Part shown: piece by piece, positions 1 to 9,000 of the stretch | Layout: every line of letters begins with the position of its first letter | How positions within the stretch are numbered: position 1 is the first letter of the stretch | From: CAWHHZ01 sp963829355 | GTDB taxonomy: Bacteria > Acidobacteriota > Thermoanaerobaculia > Gp7-AA8 > JAHWKK01 | Assembly: GCA_963829355.1 (NCBI GenBank) | Contig: CAWHHZ010000017.1 | Span: 1-38,616, forward strand | DNA length: 38,616 bases | Reading direction: 5' to 3' | Translations under genes and position numbers: made by a program | Notes under the pieces: generated by a model | Seen by the model: only the letters and a program-made list of their open reading frames with translations | Database searches by the model: none | What the model was told of the DNA's origin: nothing

Positions 1-2059
1 TGCAAGTGCGGATCCTCACTTCGACGCGTTGCGCTCCTGGACTCCGCGGGAAGCTGGTAACCGGATGGAAAGAAGTCCGCGTTCGTAGTCTTCGAAGAGG
101 GTGACAACACGATCGCGATCCTCGACGTCGATTGGAAACGTCGAAAGCGCATCCACATCACCACGGTCGACTGTCCGAGCCCTCCTAGGAATATAAGGCC
201 GCTCGATCGTATCTGGGATCGCGCGGCGGAATCACCGATCTGTATCTCCTCGACGTGCAGACGAGCGAGGTGACGCAGTTGACTTCCGATCGATACGCGG
301 ATTTTCAGCCGCGCTGGTCGCCCGACGGCTCCAGAATCGCGTTCGTCACCGATCGTGGCCCGGGAACCGACTTTCAGGAGCTCACCTACGATCAGATGAG
401 CCTCGCGATTTATGACGTCGAGCGGGGCGGGATCCAGGTCCTGACGATCTTCGACGGATCCAAGCACATCGATCCGAACTTCTCCCCGGACGGTCAGACG
501 ATCTACTTCGTCTCCGATCCGGAGGGCGTCAACGACGTCTATTCCTACTCGCTGACTGACGGTACCGTGCGGCGGATCACGGACGTCCGGACCGGCGTCA
601 GCGGGATCACCGAGATGTCACCTGCGCTGAGTGTCGCGGCCAATACAGGCCGCATGACGTCTCGGTCTTCGAAGACACGAGGTTCAACATCTACGGATTC
701 TCTCCCGATCTGGTGCCGTCAGAGCCGATTGCCCCAGTGGGTCCGGTGCACCGACGATTGCCGAGATCCGCCTCCGAACAGCCTCAATCAGGATTCATTC
801 GTCGAGGCCTACCTGCGGAGACCGACGGCCGGCCTGCCCCCGGCGCTCGCCGATCTCGACGTGCAGGAATACGATCCCGACCTGAGCCTCGATTTCATCG
901 GCCCTCCGTCGATCGGAGTCGGGACCGACAGATTCGGTGGCGTCGGCTTCGCGGCGCCATCAGCGCGTACTTCAGCGATCTTCGGCCGCCATCAGCTCGG
1001 CGTCGCCATTCAGACGGGAGGGTCGAGCGACACGAGCTTCCAGGATCAGATCGGGCTCCAACTGATCTACCTCAACCAGACCAACAGAATCAACTGGGGC
1101 GGAGTGCCACTCGCCTCCCGTACGTGACCGAGCGGACGGTGCGTGTCCGCCAGGACCAGGTGGAGATCGACGGGCAGCCCGTTTCCGTCACCGCGATCGA
1201 CCAGTTGCGCGAAGTCGTCACGGTCGACGAAGCAGAACTGATCTCGCAGTATCCGATCTCCCTTAACCGCCGATCGGAAGCATCCGCATCGTATGTCCAT
1301 CTCGGATTCGACAGCGAGATCCCGACGTACTATCTCTCAGGAAACCGCATCATCGGCCGTGACACGACCATTCCCAGGATTTCCCGAGCATCGGTTACTA
1401 CTCAGGCAGCCTCGCCTACGTGGGCGACACCTCCACCTTCGGCTTCATCTCGCCGGTACGCGGACACCGGTACCGCTTCGAGGCGGAAGCCACTGGCGGC
1501 GATCTCCAGTTCCAGACGGCGCTCGCCGACTACCGTCAGTACTTCTTTTTCAGACCAGTGACCGTCGCGTTCCGCGGCATGCACTACGGCCGCTACGGGA
1601 GCGATGCCGAAGATCCTCGCCTCTCCCCCTCTTCTCGGACGCCAGACTCTCGTGCGAGGCTATGACACGGGCTCGTTCAGCGTCGACGAATGCACGACGG
1701 TGGAGGGATCAAACGCATGTCCCGAGTTCGACCGCCTGGTCGGAAGCAAGATTGGGGTCGTGAACTTCGAGGTGCGTGCCCCGCTCTTCGGACCCGAGGA
1801 GTTCGGCCTGTTCAACCTGGAGTTCCTCCCAACCGAAATGCTCGCTTTCATCGATGGCGGAGTCGCCTGGACCGACGACGAAGATCCGACCTTGGAGTAT
1901 GCTGAGAATACGATCGAGCGGGTACCGGTATTCAGCGTCGGCGTCGGCCTGCGCACCCTGCTCGGAGGATATCTGCCCCTTCACTTCTACTACGCCTATC
2001 CGCTGCAGCGGCCGGACGCCAGCGGAGAGTTCGGCTTCACGATTGCTGCCGGCTGGTAG
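1..2059 (+). pseudogene. PD40 beta-propeller / outer-membrane barrel protein, 5' partial, frame-broken
   Basis: Pieces in different frames read as one protein. From about 90 to 660 there are TolB/PD40-type propeller blades, with repeated WSPDG and FSPDG motifs. From about 780 to 2059 there is a bacterial surface antigen (Omp85/BamA-like) barrel that includes a GRQTLVRGY motif. The last residues, FGFTIAAGW, end in an aromatic residue as barrel proteins do. The protein is probably outer-membrane, with the propeller in the periplasm; its substrate is unknown. The start lies before the window. At least five frame changes occur (about 60, 190, 650, 1110-1130, 1370-1420 and 1600). Missing residues can often be restored by one base: at about 661 an ACG-T-TCG stretch reads through if a TTC codon is restored. 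The reading is kept across frames, so sequencing error is as likely as true decay. Confidence 0.72.
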
Positions 2060-2080
2060 GACTCAGTCGACTGAAACGAC

Positions 2081-2110
2081 GACGGCCGCGGGTGGGAGCC
2101 CGCGGCCGTC
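2081..2110 (+). terminator. Strong stem-loop after the barrel gene
   Basis: A perfect 12-bp stem (GACGGCCGCGGG / CCCGCGGCCGTC) with a 6-base loop begins 21 bases after the stop at 2059. Only a short T run (GATTTGG) follows, so it is a GC-rich terminator-like hairpin rather than a classic intrinsic terminator. It lies between convergent genes and could serve both strands. Confidence 0.6.
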
Positions 2111-2163
2111 GATTTGGTAAACAGTGCGCAGATCGGGCGGTCAGGCGAATCTCAGAAAAGCTC

Positions 2164-2281
2164 GTCATCCTGAGCGAAGCGAAGGATCGGGTACGTCCTG
2201 ACTGTCGCGTAATTCATTCCCTGACAGTCGGGCCGTTCGCGATCCTTCGACCGTCCCTTCGCTCGGGCGGCTCAGGATGAC
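2164..2281. repeat. Family D inverted-repeat element
   Basis: The left end GTCATCCTGAGCGAAGCG (2164 onward, running into AAGGATC) is mirrored at 2241-2281 by GATCCTTCG followed later by CTCAGGATGAC. An inner pair, CTGACTGTC near 2199 and GACAGTCGG near 2223, can also pair. The whole forms a long interrupted foldback of about 118 bp in the space between two convergent genes. Similar GTCATCCTGAGCG ends are common intergenic repeats in several bacterial phyla. A partial end recurs at about 11972 (TGTCATCCTGAGCG). Confidence 0.7.
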
Positions 2282-2323
2282 AGAGATCGGAACGATGAAC
2301 GTAAGGCGGCCGCCGGCGACGCT

Positions 2324-3444
2324 TCACTCGAGGACGATCACGCCCCGGTCCCTCAACTGACGGAAGATCAGAAGACCGTCGAGCTCCCGGAGGGGCTGAT
2401 CTTGATGATCGAGCCGATGTCCCAATGTCCATCGATCCGGGACAGGATGAATCCCTCGTTCGGCTGAAAGTTCATGTCGCTGATCTCTTCGATCGGCTTG
2501 ATCACACGCGGCACCTTGTCGTGAAGGATTCCGTGCCCACGAAGACGCTCCCGGATCGCGTCCTCAGCGTTGCCCAGCACCGACTTCGCGCGTGAGTTGT
2601 TCGGCTCGACCTCCAGCGCCGCCCGGATGTACCGAAGCGACCTCTCGTAATCGTCAGACCGGAGAGCGGATTGCGCACGGTCGATCAGGCTCGAAATCTC
2701 TTCGTCGGGTGAGGGGATATCGTCCTTGGTAACAGACTCGTCACCGGTGGGCTTGACCAGTTTGACGTGCCCCCCCTTCACCAGCTCGAAGATCGTCTTC
2801 GCCACGGTGAACTTCACGGCACGACTCTCGAGACCGATCTCTTCGATCGATCGCCTTCCATTGATGAACTCGAGAACTCTCCGCTTCTCCGGAGGAAGCG
2901 AATTCGGATCGACTGCCTTCTCGACGACCGGAATATGGGTCCGGTCCGGGATCACCTCGTTGATCACGCTCCATTCATCTTTCCGTCTCGACCCTTCCAT
3001 GATCAGGCCGGTGACGTCGACGTTCAGGGGGATCATCTGCATCCGCGGAAGCTCATCATCGGTGAACGTGAACTCGCCCTCGTTCCAGAGGAAGATGTCG
3101 TAGATCTCCTCTTCCGCCTTGATGCGCATCAGCTTCCGGAGATCCTCCTCGGAGATCACGCCAATGGTGACGAGGATCTTCCCGAGCAGCATGCCCGACT
3201 CCCGCTGAACCTGCATCGCCTTGCGGAGCTCTTCCTCGTTGATGTACCCATAACTCATGAGGAACTGTCCGAGGTAGTCGCGAGGATCGGTCGAGGCCGA
3301 AGAGATGAGCCTTCCGTTGCGGAAGTACACCTTTTTCTGCACCCCACTGTGATGGACCTCGAGCGCACCCGTCTTGCGGGCGAGACTCGCCCACTGAATC
3401 AGGTCGCCTGCATGCATCGTCTGAAGACTTCCGGAGAGTGCCAT
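2324..3444 (-). CDS. DUF4388 (PATAN) domain protein with TPR-like and winged-helix segments
   Basis: Residues 1-160 form a DUF4388/PATAN domain (LSGSLQTMHAGDLIQW at the start, YFRNGRLISS next, then GEFTFTDDE). Around 190-235 is a small helical, winged-helix-like segment, around 250-300 a TPR-like pair (DYERSLRYIRAALEVEPNN), and a second small domain closes the protein. DUF4388 proteins are usually cytosolic signalling or scaffold proteins of gliding and motility-related systems in delta-type bacteria and Acidobacteria; the partner here is unknown. I chose the ATG at 3444 over an upstream TTG at 3462 because LSGSL follows it directly. As printed, the frame stops at 2368, but a one-base slip in the C run at 2392-2395 restores a family-like end (LRELDGLLIFRQLRDRGVI) with a stop at 2324. 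I therefore give the longer end. Confidence 0.8.
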
Positions 3445-3461
3445 AGGGCAAAGGGGCTGCA

Positions 3462-3467
3462 AGTATA
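3462..3467 (-). promoter_or_regulatory. Candidate -10 box of the DUF4388 gene
   Basis: TATACT reads on the minus strand 17 bases before the ATG at 3444, giving a predicted 5' leader of only about 10-12 bases without a Shine-Dalgarno site. No good -35 is visible. It lies about 40 bp from the divergent TATACT of the mutase gene. Confidence 0.45.
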
Positions 3468-3505
3468 ACCTGCCGAAACGGTGATGCGCAGCGCCCTGCC
3501 GCTAC

Positions 3506-3518
3506 TATACTTGCTGCC
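3506..3518 (+). promoter_or_regulatory. Candidate leaderless promoter of the mutase gene
   Basis: TATACT at 3506-3511 is followed by 7 bases and then the ATG at 3519. A transcript starting at the usual distance would begin on or next to the start codon. There is no Shine-Dalgarno sequence. No clear -35 is visible. Confidence 0.5.
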
Positions 3519-5141
3519 ATGTCACGAGAAAACGACGACAATCGAACCTACCGCACATCATCGGGATTCGAGATCCCGAACGCATACGAGCCGGAAGATC
3601 TGGAGAGACGCGACTTCGACGCTCAATCGGATCTCGGAGAGCCGGGAGAATTCCCTTTCACCAGGGGAGTCAGGGACACGATGTACCGCGGTCGTCTCTG
3701 GACCATGCGCCAGTACGCGGGATTCTCCACGGCCGCTGAGTCGAACCAGCGATACAGGTATCTCCTCGATCGTGGGACGACAGGACTTTCGGTCGCCTTC
3801 GATCTTCCCACCCAGATCGGAATGGACTCCGACGATGCGCGTGCGCGCGGTGAGGTCGGAAAGGTGGGAGTGGCGATCGATTCGATCGAGGACATGGAGA
3901 CGCTGCTCGACGCGATACCCCTCGACCAGGTCTCGCTGTCGATGACCATCAACGCCCCTGCATCCATCCTGCTGGCGATGGTCCTCGTCGTCGCTGAGCG
4001 TCGGGGATTGCCGTGGTCCGCGCTGCGCGGGACCATCCAGAATGACATTCTGAAGGAGTACGCGGCGCGGGGCACCTACATCTTCCCCCCTCGCCCATCC
4101 CTCCGCCTCGTGACCGATACGTTCGAGTTCTGCGCCAGAGAAGTTCCAAAGTGGAACACCATCTCGATCTCCGGCTACCACATCCGGGAAGCAGGATCGA
4201 CCGCCGTTCAGGAGATCGCCTTCACTCTGGCCAATGCGATCGAATACGTGAATCAGGCCGTCGAGCGCGGTCTGGACGTCGACAGCTTCGCGCCGCGCCT
4301 CTCGTTCTTCTTCAACGCACATAACAACGTCCTCGAAGAAATCGCGAAGTTCCGGGCTGCCCGGAAACTCTGGGCGCGTCTGATGCGGGACCGCTTCGAT
4401 GCAAAGGATCCGCGTTCGATGACGCTGCGCTTCCATGCGCAGACGGCAGGATCCACCCTGACTGCACAGCAGCCGGAGAACAACGTCGTTCGCGTCGCCT
4501 ATCAGGCGCTCGCTGCCGTGCTCGGCGGCTGTCAATCGCTCCACACGAACTCGCGGGACGAAGCTCTGGCACTCCCCACCGAGGAGTCGGTGACGATCGC
4601 TCTTCGAACTCAGCAGATACTCGCTTTCGAAAGCGGCGTGGCAGACTCTGCCGATCCCCTTGCCGGTTCTTACGCGGTGGAGGCTCTGACTCTCGATCTC
4701 GAACGTGAAGCAATGAAGATGATCGAGCGGATCGACGAGATGGGCGGCGCGCTGCATGCGATCGAGGAGGGATGGATCCAGAGCGAGATCGGGGACTCCG
4801 CCTATGTTGCGCAGCGCGACCTCGAAGAGCTGCGCAGCATCGTAGTGGGTGTCAATCGTTTCAATGAGAAGGAGCTGCATTCCCTGCCGCTTCTCGTCAT
4901 CGACGAAGACGTCGAGCGGGAGCAGATCCAGAGGCTGCGCGAGTTCCGATCGCGTCGCGAAGCAGATCGTCAGCTCGCCACCAGCGCAGCCGCCGCATTG
5001 GACGAGTTGAGGTCGGCGGCGACAGGGGATCGGAATTTGCTATATCCGATCGTCGAGGCCGTAAGAAGTCACTGCACGATCGGTGAGATCGTCGACACTC
5101 TGAAGGAGACCTTTGGTGAGCACAGGGAGCACGGATTCTGA
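3519..5141 (+). CDS. Methylmalonyl-CoA mutase, catalytic (large/alpha) subunit
   Basis: The 540-residue protein matches the substrate-binding TIM barrel of acyl-CoA mutases. Visible hallmarks are AFDLPTQIGMDSD near residue 91, SMTINAPA, the SISGYHIREAGSTAVQEIAF stretch, RFHAQTAGSTLT and GGCQSLHTNS. It interconverts methylmalonyl-CoA and succinyl-CoA, or a related branched acyl-CoA pair, using adenosylcobalamin. The length fits the stand-alone large subunit: the C-terminal B12-binding domain is absent, so a separate small subunit must be encoded elsewhere. Isobutyryl-CoA or ethylmalonyl-CoA mutase cannot be excluded by eye. The ATG at 3519 sits 7 bases after a TATACT box. The 3' end overlaps the next gene by 26 bases. 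Confidence 0.93.
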   Translation: MSRENDDNRTYRTSSGFEIPNAYEPEDLERRDFDAQSDLGEPGEFPFTRGVRDTMYRGRLWTMRQYAGFSTAAESNQRYRYLLDRGTTGLSVAFDLPTQIGMDSDDARARGEVGKVGVAIDSIEDMETLLDAIPLDQVSLSMTINAPASILLAMVLVVAERRGLPWSALRGTIQNDILKEYAARGTYIFPPRPSLRLVTDTFEFCAREVPKWNTISISGYHIREAGSTAVQEIAFTLANAIEYVNQAVERGLDVDSFAPRLSFFFNAHNNVLEEIAKFRAARKLWARLMRDRFDAKDPRSMTLRFHAQTAGSTLTAQQPENNVVRVAYQALAAVLGGCQSLHTNSRDEALALPTEESVTIALRTQQILAFESGVADSADPLAGSYAVEALTLDLEREAMKMIERIDEMGGALHAIEEGWIQSEIGDSAYVAQRDLEELRSIVVGVNRFNEKELHSLPLLVIDEDVEREQIQRLREFRSRREADRQLATSAAAALDELRSAATGDRNLLYPIVEAVRSHCTIGEIVDTLKETFGEHREHGF

Positions 5142-5454
5142 TCGCAACAAGCACCTTCTGCGTATCGCACGCATCTCCCTCGGAATCGTATTTCTCATCC
5201 TGGGTATCATCGGTTCTCTGCTGCCGATCCTGCAGGGATGGATCTTTTTCCTTCTGGCGCTCATCGCGTTCTTTCCCGATCATCCGAAGGTGGAGCGCGT
5301 CCTCGAGAAGGCTGAACCGAAGTTCCCCCGCCTGGTCCTCGGCCTGCGCAAACTCGGGATCGGCGACGAGCCGGGAGGCAAAGACGAGACTTCGAGTCCA
5401 GAGACTGTGAACAGTGAAGCCGACCCCGGCGACCCGTCTGACAAAACAATATAA
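5116..5454 (+). CDS. Small membrane protein, PGPGW/DUF454-like
   Basis: This 112-residue protein has one long hydrophobic hairpin (ARISLGIVFLILGIIGSLLP, then QGWIFFLLALIAFFP) followed by DHPKVERVLEKAEPKFPR. That is the layout of PGPGW-type and DUF454 inner-membrane proteins, whose function is unknown. The polar C-terminal tail, rich in Asp, Glu and Ser, looks disordered. The GTG at 5116 was chosen because AAGGAG at 5103-5108 sits 7 bases upstream; a TTG at 5113 is the alternative. It starts inside the mutase gene, so translation is probably coupled. Its stop codon TAA (5452-5454) overlaps the TATAAT of the carA promoter. Confidence 0.75.
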   Translation: MSTGSTDSDRNKHLLRIARISLGIVFLILGIIGSLLPILQGWIFFLLALIAFFPDHPKVERVLEKAEPKFPRLVLGLRKLGIGDEPGGKDETSSPETVNSEADPGDPSDKTI

Positions 5455-5462
5455 TGGCCTCG
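5450..5462 (+). promoter_or_regulatory. Candidate leaderless promoter of carA
   Basis: TATAAT at 5450-5455 is followed by 7 bases and then ATG at 5463, the same spacing as at the mutase and tetR genes. The hexamer overlaps the stop codon of the upstream gene. No good -35 is visible. Confidence 0.5.
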
Positions 5463-6566
5463 ATGCGTAGAGGACGACTCGTACTCGAAGACGGCTCCTG
5501 CTGGGAAGGAGAGGCTTTCGGCGCGGACGTGAGCTCCGTCGGCGAAGTGGTTTTCAATACATCGTGCACCGGCTATCAGGAGATCCTCACCGATCCCTCC
5601 TACAGCTTTCAGATCGTCACGATGACCTCGCCCCACATCGGCAACTACGGGCTTTCCGCCGATGCCGAGCAGAGCGATCGTCCTCAGGCCGCCGGATTCA
5701 TCGTCCGGGAGCTTTCGCCGGACAGAGACCCCACCGCTCTCGAATCGCTCGCTCAGTACTTCGTGCGTCACGGAATCGTCGGGCTCACCGGTGTCGACAC
5801 CCGCGCGCTGACCCGCCGGCTCCGGACGGGCGGCGCAGCGAAGGGAATGATCGTCACGGACGAGCGATCGATCGAGGACACGGTCCATGACATCGAGGCG
5901 GCTCCCGAGCTCGCGGGCCGCGATCTGGTCCGCGAGGTCACTGCACTACGGCCATACATCGTGGGCTCGACGTCCGGGTCCGCCACGCGGCGAATTGCGG
6001 TTTACGACTACGGCGTCAAGCGGGACATCCTCGAGCAACTGGCCGCACGAGACTGTGACGTCACGGTTTACCCCGCCTCGATTCACCCGGACGAGATCCT
6101 CAATGCCGGCTTCGATGGAGTCGTGCTCTCGAACGGACCGGGAGATCCGGAGCCCGTCACCTATGCGCAAAAAAACATCAGCCACCTGATCGGCCGGCTT
6201 CCCATTCTTGGGATCTGTCTCGGCCATCAGCTTCTCGGACTGGCGCTCGGCGGCACGACCTACAAACTGAAGTACGGGCACCACGGCGGCAATCATCCGG
6301 TGAAGGATCTGCGCACCGGCAGGGTCGAGATCACAGCCCAGAATCACGGCTTCGCGGTAGATCCCGACTCGCTGAAGGAGTCCGAGATCGAGTTCACCCA
6401 TCTGAACCTGAATGACCAGACACTGGAGGGCTTCCGCCACAAATCGCATCCGATTCTGGCGGCCCAGTTTCATCCTGAGGCAGCACCTGGCCCCCACGAC
6501 TCGCTGCACCTGTTCGACGATTTCTTTGAGGTCATCGAGCAGTTCCGGGAAAGCTCTCGCGAGTGA
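5463..6566 (+). CDS. carA: Carbamoyl-phosphate synthase small (glutaminase) subunit
   Basis: CarA releases ammonia from glutamine and channels it to CarB for carbamoyl phosphate, feeding pyrimidine and arginine synthesis. The N-terminal domain (LVLEDGSCWEGEAFG, FNTSCTGYQEILTDPSY, IGNYG) and the class I amidotransferase domain are complete. The catalytic triad is visible as Cys252 in GICLGHQ, His337 and Glu339 in FHPEAAPGP, numbered from the ATG at 5463. That ATG gives the usual family N-terminus (MRRGRLVLEDG) and lies 7 bases after TATAAT; a second ATG at 5454 would add three residues. carB, which usually follows, is not in the window. The last bases overlap the GTG of the next gene. Confidence 0.95.
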   Translation: MRRGRLVLEDGSCWEGEAFGADVSSVGEVVFNTSCTGYQEILTDPSYSFQIVTMTSPHIGNYGLSADAEQSDRPQAAGFIVRELSPDRDPTALESLAQYFVRHGIVGLTGVDTRALTRRLRTGGAAKGMIVTDERSIEDTVHDIEAAPELAGRDLVREVTALRPYIVGSTSGSATRRIAVYDYGVKRDILEQLAARDCDVTVYPASIHPDEILNAGFDGVVLSNGPGDPEPVTYAQKNISHLIGRLPILGICLGHQLLGLALGGTTYKLKYGHHGGNHPVKDLRTGRVEITAQNHGFAVDPDSLKESEIEFTHLNLNDQTLEGFRHKSHPILAAQFHPEAAPGPHDSLHLFDDFFEVIEQFRESSRE

Positions 6567-7783
6567 GCCTGCCCCTGACCCTTGCCTGGCGATATCTGCG
6601 GCGACCCACTGACCGGATCGTCTCGGCGGGCGGTCTCGTCTCATTCATCGGCCTGGTCATCGGAGTGATGGCGCTCGTGATCTCTATGGCCCTGATGACC
6701 GGCTACCGCCAGGATCTCGAGCGCAAAATACTCGGCGGAAACGCGGAGCTGATACTCTTCCCGGTCACCGGACTGATCGATCATCCGACCGAACACGTTC
6801 GCAAGATCGAATCACTACCGATCGTGGTCAGCGCAACGCCTTCGATCTTTCAGCAGGCCCTCGTAACCTCCGACAAGCACACCCGCGGCGAACAGGTCAT
6901 GCTCAAGGGAATCGGCACACCTCATCCTGACGCATTGATCGTCAAAAAGATCATCGGCGAGGCAGGCACGTTCGCCACGGCGGAAGGTCCGACAGGCATT
7001 GCAGTCGGCAAGTACCTGGCCGACAAACTCGACATACATCGCGGGGAGATTCTCACCGTCACCGTTCCGAGCGAGGAGTCGGGCAGCTTCCTCCCCCGTA
7101 CGCGCCGCTTTAAGGTGACGAGCGTCTTCAGCACCGGCTTCTTCGAGTTCGACGCCCGCTGGGCCTTCATCGACCTTGAAACGGCACAGTCGCTTCTGTC
7201 GATCGAGAACGCCGCAAACGTGCTGGAGGTCGACATCGACGACGATGTTCCGCTCGAAGAAGCCAGGACCACGATCGAACGATCGATGGGCGAGCTCTTT
7301 GGAGTGAGCGACTGGCGCGAGGCGAACAGGCAGCTCTTCGGGATGCTCGAGATCCAGCAGCTCGCTCTCTTCATCGTCATCGGACTGATCGTCCTCGTCT
7401 CGACATTCAATATCGTTTCGACGCTGATCATGACCATCCAGGAGAAGCGCAAGGAGATCGGGATCCTCGCCTCGATGGGTGCCAACCGGAAATTCGTACG
7501 GCAGGTCTTCGTCTGGTACGGCACTCTCGTCGGGGTTCTGGGCACTGCGGCGGGTATTTCGATCGGAGTCGTCGTCTGCTGGATCATCACCCGATTCGAG
7601 CTCGTATCATTCGGTCCCGAGATCGCGGAGGTGTACTTCGTCTCCTCGATTCCGTTCGTCACCAGGCCGGCCGACCTGGCCGTCATCGCCGCCTTTTCTC
7701 TCACCATCTCCTGGCTCGCGACACTCATTCCGTCCGTGCGGGCCGCCCGGCTCGACCCGGCTGATGCCCTCAGGTACGAGTGA
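6563..7783 (+). CDS. LolC/LolE-type lipoprotein-releasing ABC transporter permease
   Basis: The 406-residue protein has the LolC/E plan: a short N-terminal LAWRYLRRP segment, TM1 at about 22-45, a large periplasmic domain, then three TMs from about 270. The conserved cytoplasmic loop IQEKRKEIGILASMGA and the terminal SVRAARLDPADALRYE are present. It would work with a LolD ATPase to lift lipoproteins from the inner membrane; no lolD lies in the window. The GTG start overlaps the carA stop (GTGA), so translation is probably coupled. A general MacB/FtsX-like permease is the alternative, but the loop and the domain order fit LolC/E better. Confidence 0.87.
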   Translation: MSLPLTLAWRYLRRPTDRIVSAGGLVSFIGLVIGVMALVISMALMTGYRQDLERKILGGNAELILFPVTGLIDHPTEHVRKIESLPIVVSATPSIFQQALVTSDKHTRGEQVMLKGIGTPHPDALIVKKIIGEAGTFATAEGPTGIAVGKYLADKLDIHRGEILTVTVPSEESGSFLPRTRRFKVTSVFSTGFFEFDARWAFIDLETAQSLLSIENAANVLEVDIDDDVPLEEARTTIERSMGELFGVSDWREANRQLFGMLEIQQLALFIVIGLIVLVSTFNIVSTLIMTIQEKRKEIGILASMGANRKFVRQVFVWYGTLVGVLGTAAGISIGVVVCWIITRFELVSFGPEIAEVYFVSSIPFVTRPADLAVIAAFSLTISWLATLIPSVRAARLDPADALRYE

Positions 7784-7822
7784 ACATCTCGCCTCTGGCG
7801 CGGCGATTGAAATCGGGAAGAG

Positions 7823-8659
7823 ATGATGAAACAAGACCTCCCGATTGGAGTCTTCGACAGCGGTGTCGGCGGACTCACAGTTTTCAGAGAAATCTCCCGC
7901 AAGCTGCCGGCCGAGTCGCTGGTTTATCTCGGCGATTCCGCCCGCCTCCCGTACGGGACCAAGTCCCCCTCGACCATCCGGCGTTACTCGCAGGAGGCCG
8001 CCCGGTATCTGACCGATCGTGGTATCAAGATGCTCGTGGTTGCCTGCAACACGGCGTCTGCTGCCGCGATCGGCGTTCTCCGCCAGGAGCTCGATGTTCC
8101 GGTGATCGGAGTGATCGAGCCCGGTTCCAGAGCCGCGGTCATGCGAAGCCGAGGCAATATCGGCGTGATCGCCACGGAAGGGACGGTCCGTTCCGGCGCC
8201 TACCGCAAAGCAATTCTCGCAATGTCGCCCCAGGTCAAGGTGAGCGAGGCCGCGTGCCCGCTCTTCGTTCCTCTGGCCGAGGAAGGCTGGGCCAATACGC
8301 GCGTATGCCGCGAGATCGCAGAGATCTATCTCGGGCCTCTGATCGATGAGAAGATCGACACGCTCGTGCTCGGCTGTACCCACTATCCGATCCTCCGCAA
8401 CACGCTCAAGCAGGTCGTCGGCCCCGACGTGGGGATCGTCGACTATGCCGAAACGACCGCCGAGCAGGTCATGAATGAGCTCACCCGCTGCGGCATGCTG
8501 ACGAGGAACGAAAGGGGTGCGGCCAACGTCGAGTTTCTCGTCACCGACGACACCAGCCGGTTCCGCAAGATCGCCGGCGAATTTCTCGATCATGCGGTGA
8601 CCAATCTGGAGCTCGTCGAGCTTCCCCCCGCTTCCCGTCGCCCTGGAGCTGGCCCATGA
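7823..8659 (+). CDS. murI: Glutamate racemase
   Basis: MurI makes D-glutamate for peptidoglycan from L-glutamate without a cofactor. The 278-residue protein opens with IGVFDSGVGGLTV and carries both catalytic cysteines: Cys75 in VVACNTAS and Cys185 in LGCTHYP. LGDSARLPYGTKS is also present. Two ATGs are adjacent (7823 and 7826); GGGAAGAG directly upstream gives the second one better spacing. A 39-base gap separates it from the permease gene. Its stop overlaps the next start (ATGA), so the pair is probably coupled. Confidence 0.95.
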   Translation: MMKQDLPIGVFDSGVGGLTVFREISRKLPAESLVYLGDSARLPYGTKSPSTIRRYSQEAARYLTDRGIKMLVVACNTASAAAIGVLRQELDVPVIGVIEPGSRAAVMRSRGNIGVIATEGTVRSGAYRKAILAMSPQVKVSEAACPLFVPLAEEGWANTRVCREIAEIYLGPLIDEKIDTLVLGCTHYPILRNTLKQVVGPDVGIVDYAETTAEQVMNELTRCGMLTRNERGAANVEFLVTDDTSRFRKIAGEFLDHAVTNLELVELPPASRRPGAGP

Positions 8660-9000
8660 GTGAGATGAACTTCAAGGACCTCGAGGATCTCTTCTGTCGC
8701 TGGAACATTCTCCGCGACGGTCGGATCGCCTGCGGTGAGCTGCGGCCATCCGAGAGGGAGAGCACTTCATTCGCCGACTATCTTTCGCTCCTCGAATCGC
8801 TGAGCAAAGAGGATCGCTCGAAGTGGGAGGTTCGGCGGGAGACCATCGAGTGTAAGCTGGCACTCCCCCGATGCGAGTGCGGACACCCCGATGCGCTGCA
8901 CGTGGAAGGAAGCTGCTTCGCAATCGTCGGATGCTCCACAGGCGTGCGAATGTATGCGCGCGTGATGCACGGCCCCTTCCTGAAGAACGGACTGCCATGA
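8656..9000 (+). CDS. Hypothetical protein with a Cys/His cluster
   Basis: The protein has 114 residues. The N-terminal two thirds is acidic and helical. The C-terminal part holds RCECGHPDALHVEGSCFAIVG, a CxCGHx4Hx5Cx4C spacing that could bind one zinc ion. I do not recognise a named family. It overlaps murI upstream (ATGA) and the alpha/beta hydrolase downstream (ATGA), so all three are probably made from one message. The metal-binding role is inferred from spacing alone. Confidence 0.7.
   Translation: MSEMNFKDLEDLFCRWNILRDGRIACGELRPSERESTSFADYLSLLESLSKEDRSKWEVRRETIECKLALPRCECGHPDALHVEGSCFAIVGCSTGVRMYARVMHGPFLKNGLP

Noticed and set aside
3445..3518. Cobalamin riboswitch before the B12-dependent mutase
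   Set aside because: The gap between the divergent genes is only 74 bases and the mutase appears leaderless, leaving no room for a B12 riboswitch.
4100..4140. GTTCGAGT resembling a tRNA T-loop
   Set aside because: It lies inside the mutase reading frame and no cloverleaf arms surround it; no tRNA was found anywhere in the window.
3558..4880. 440-codon open frame on the minus strand opposite the mutase gene
   Set aside because: It is a GC-driven shadow of the mutase reading; its product has no domain pattern and a composition rich in Arg, His and Asp.
7607..8593. 328-codon minus-strand frame over the permease end and murI
   Set aside because: It overlaps two confident genes and shows no family features.
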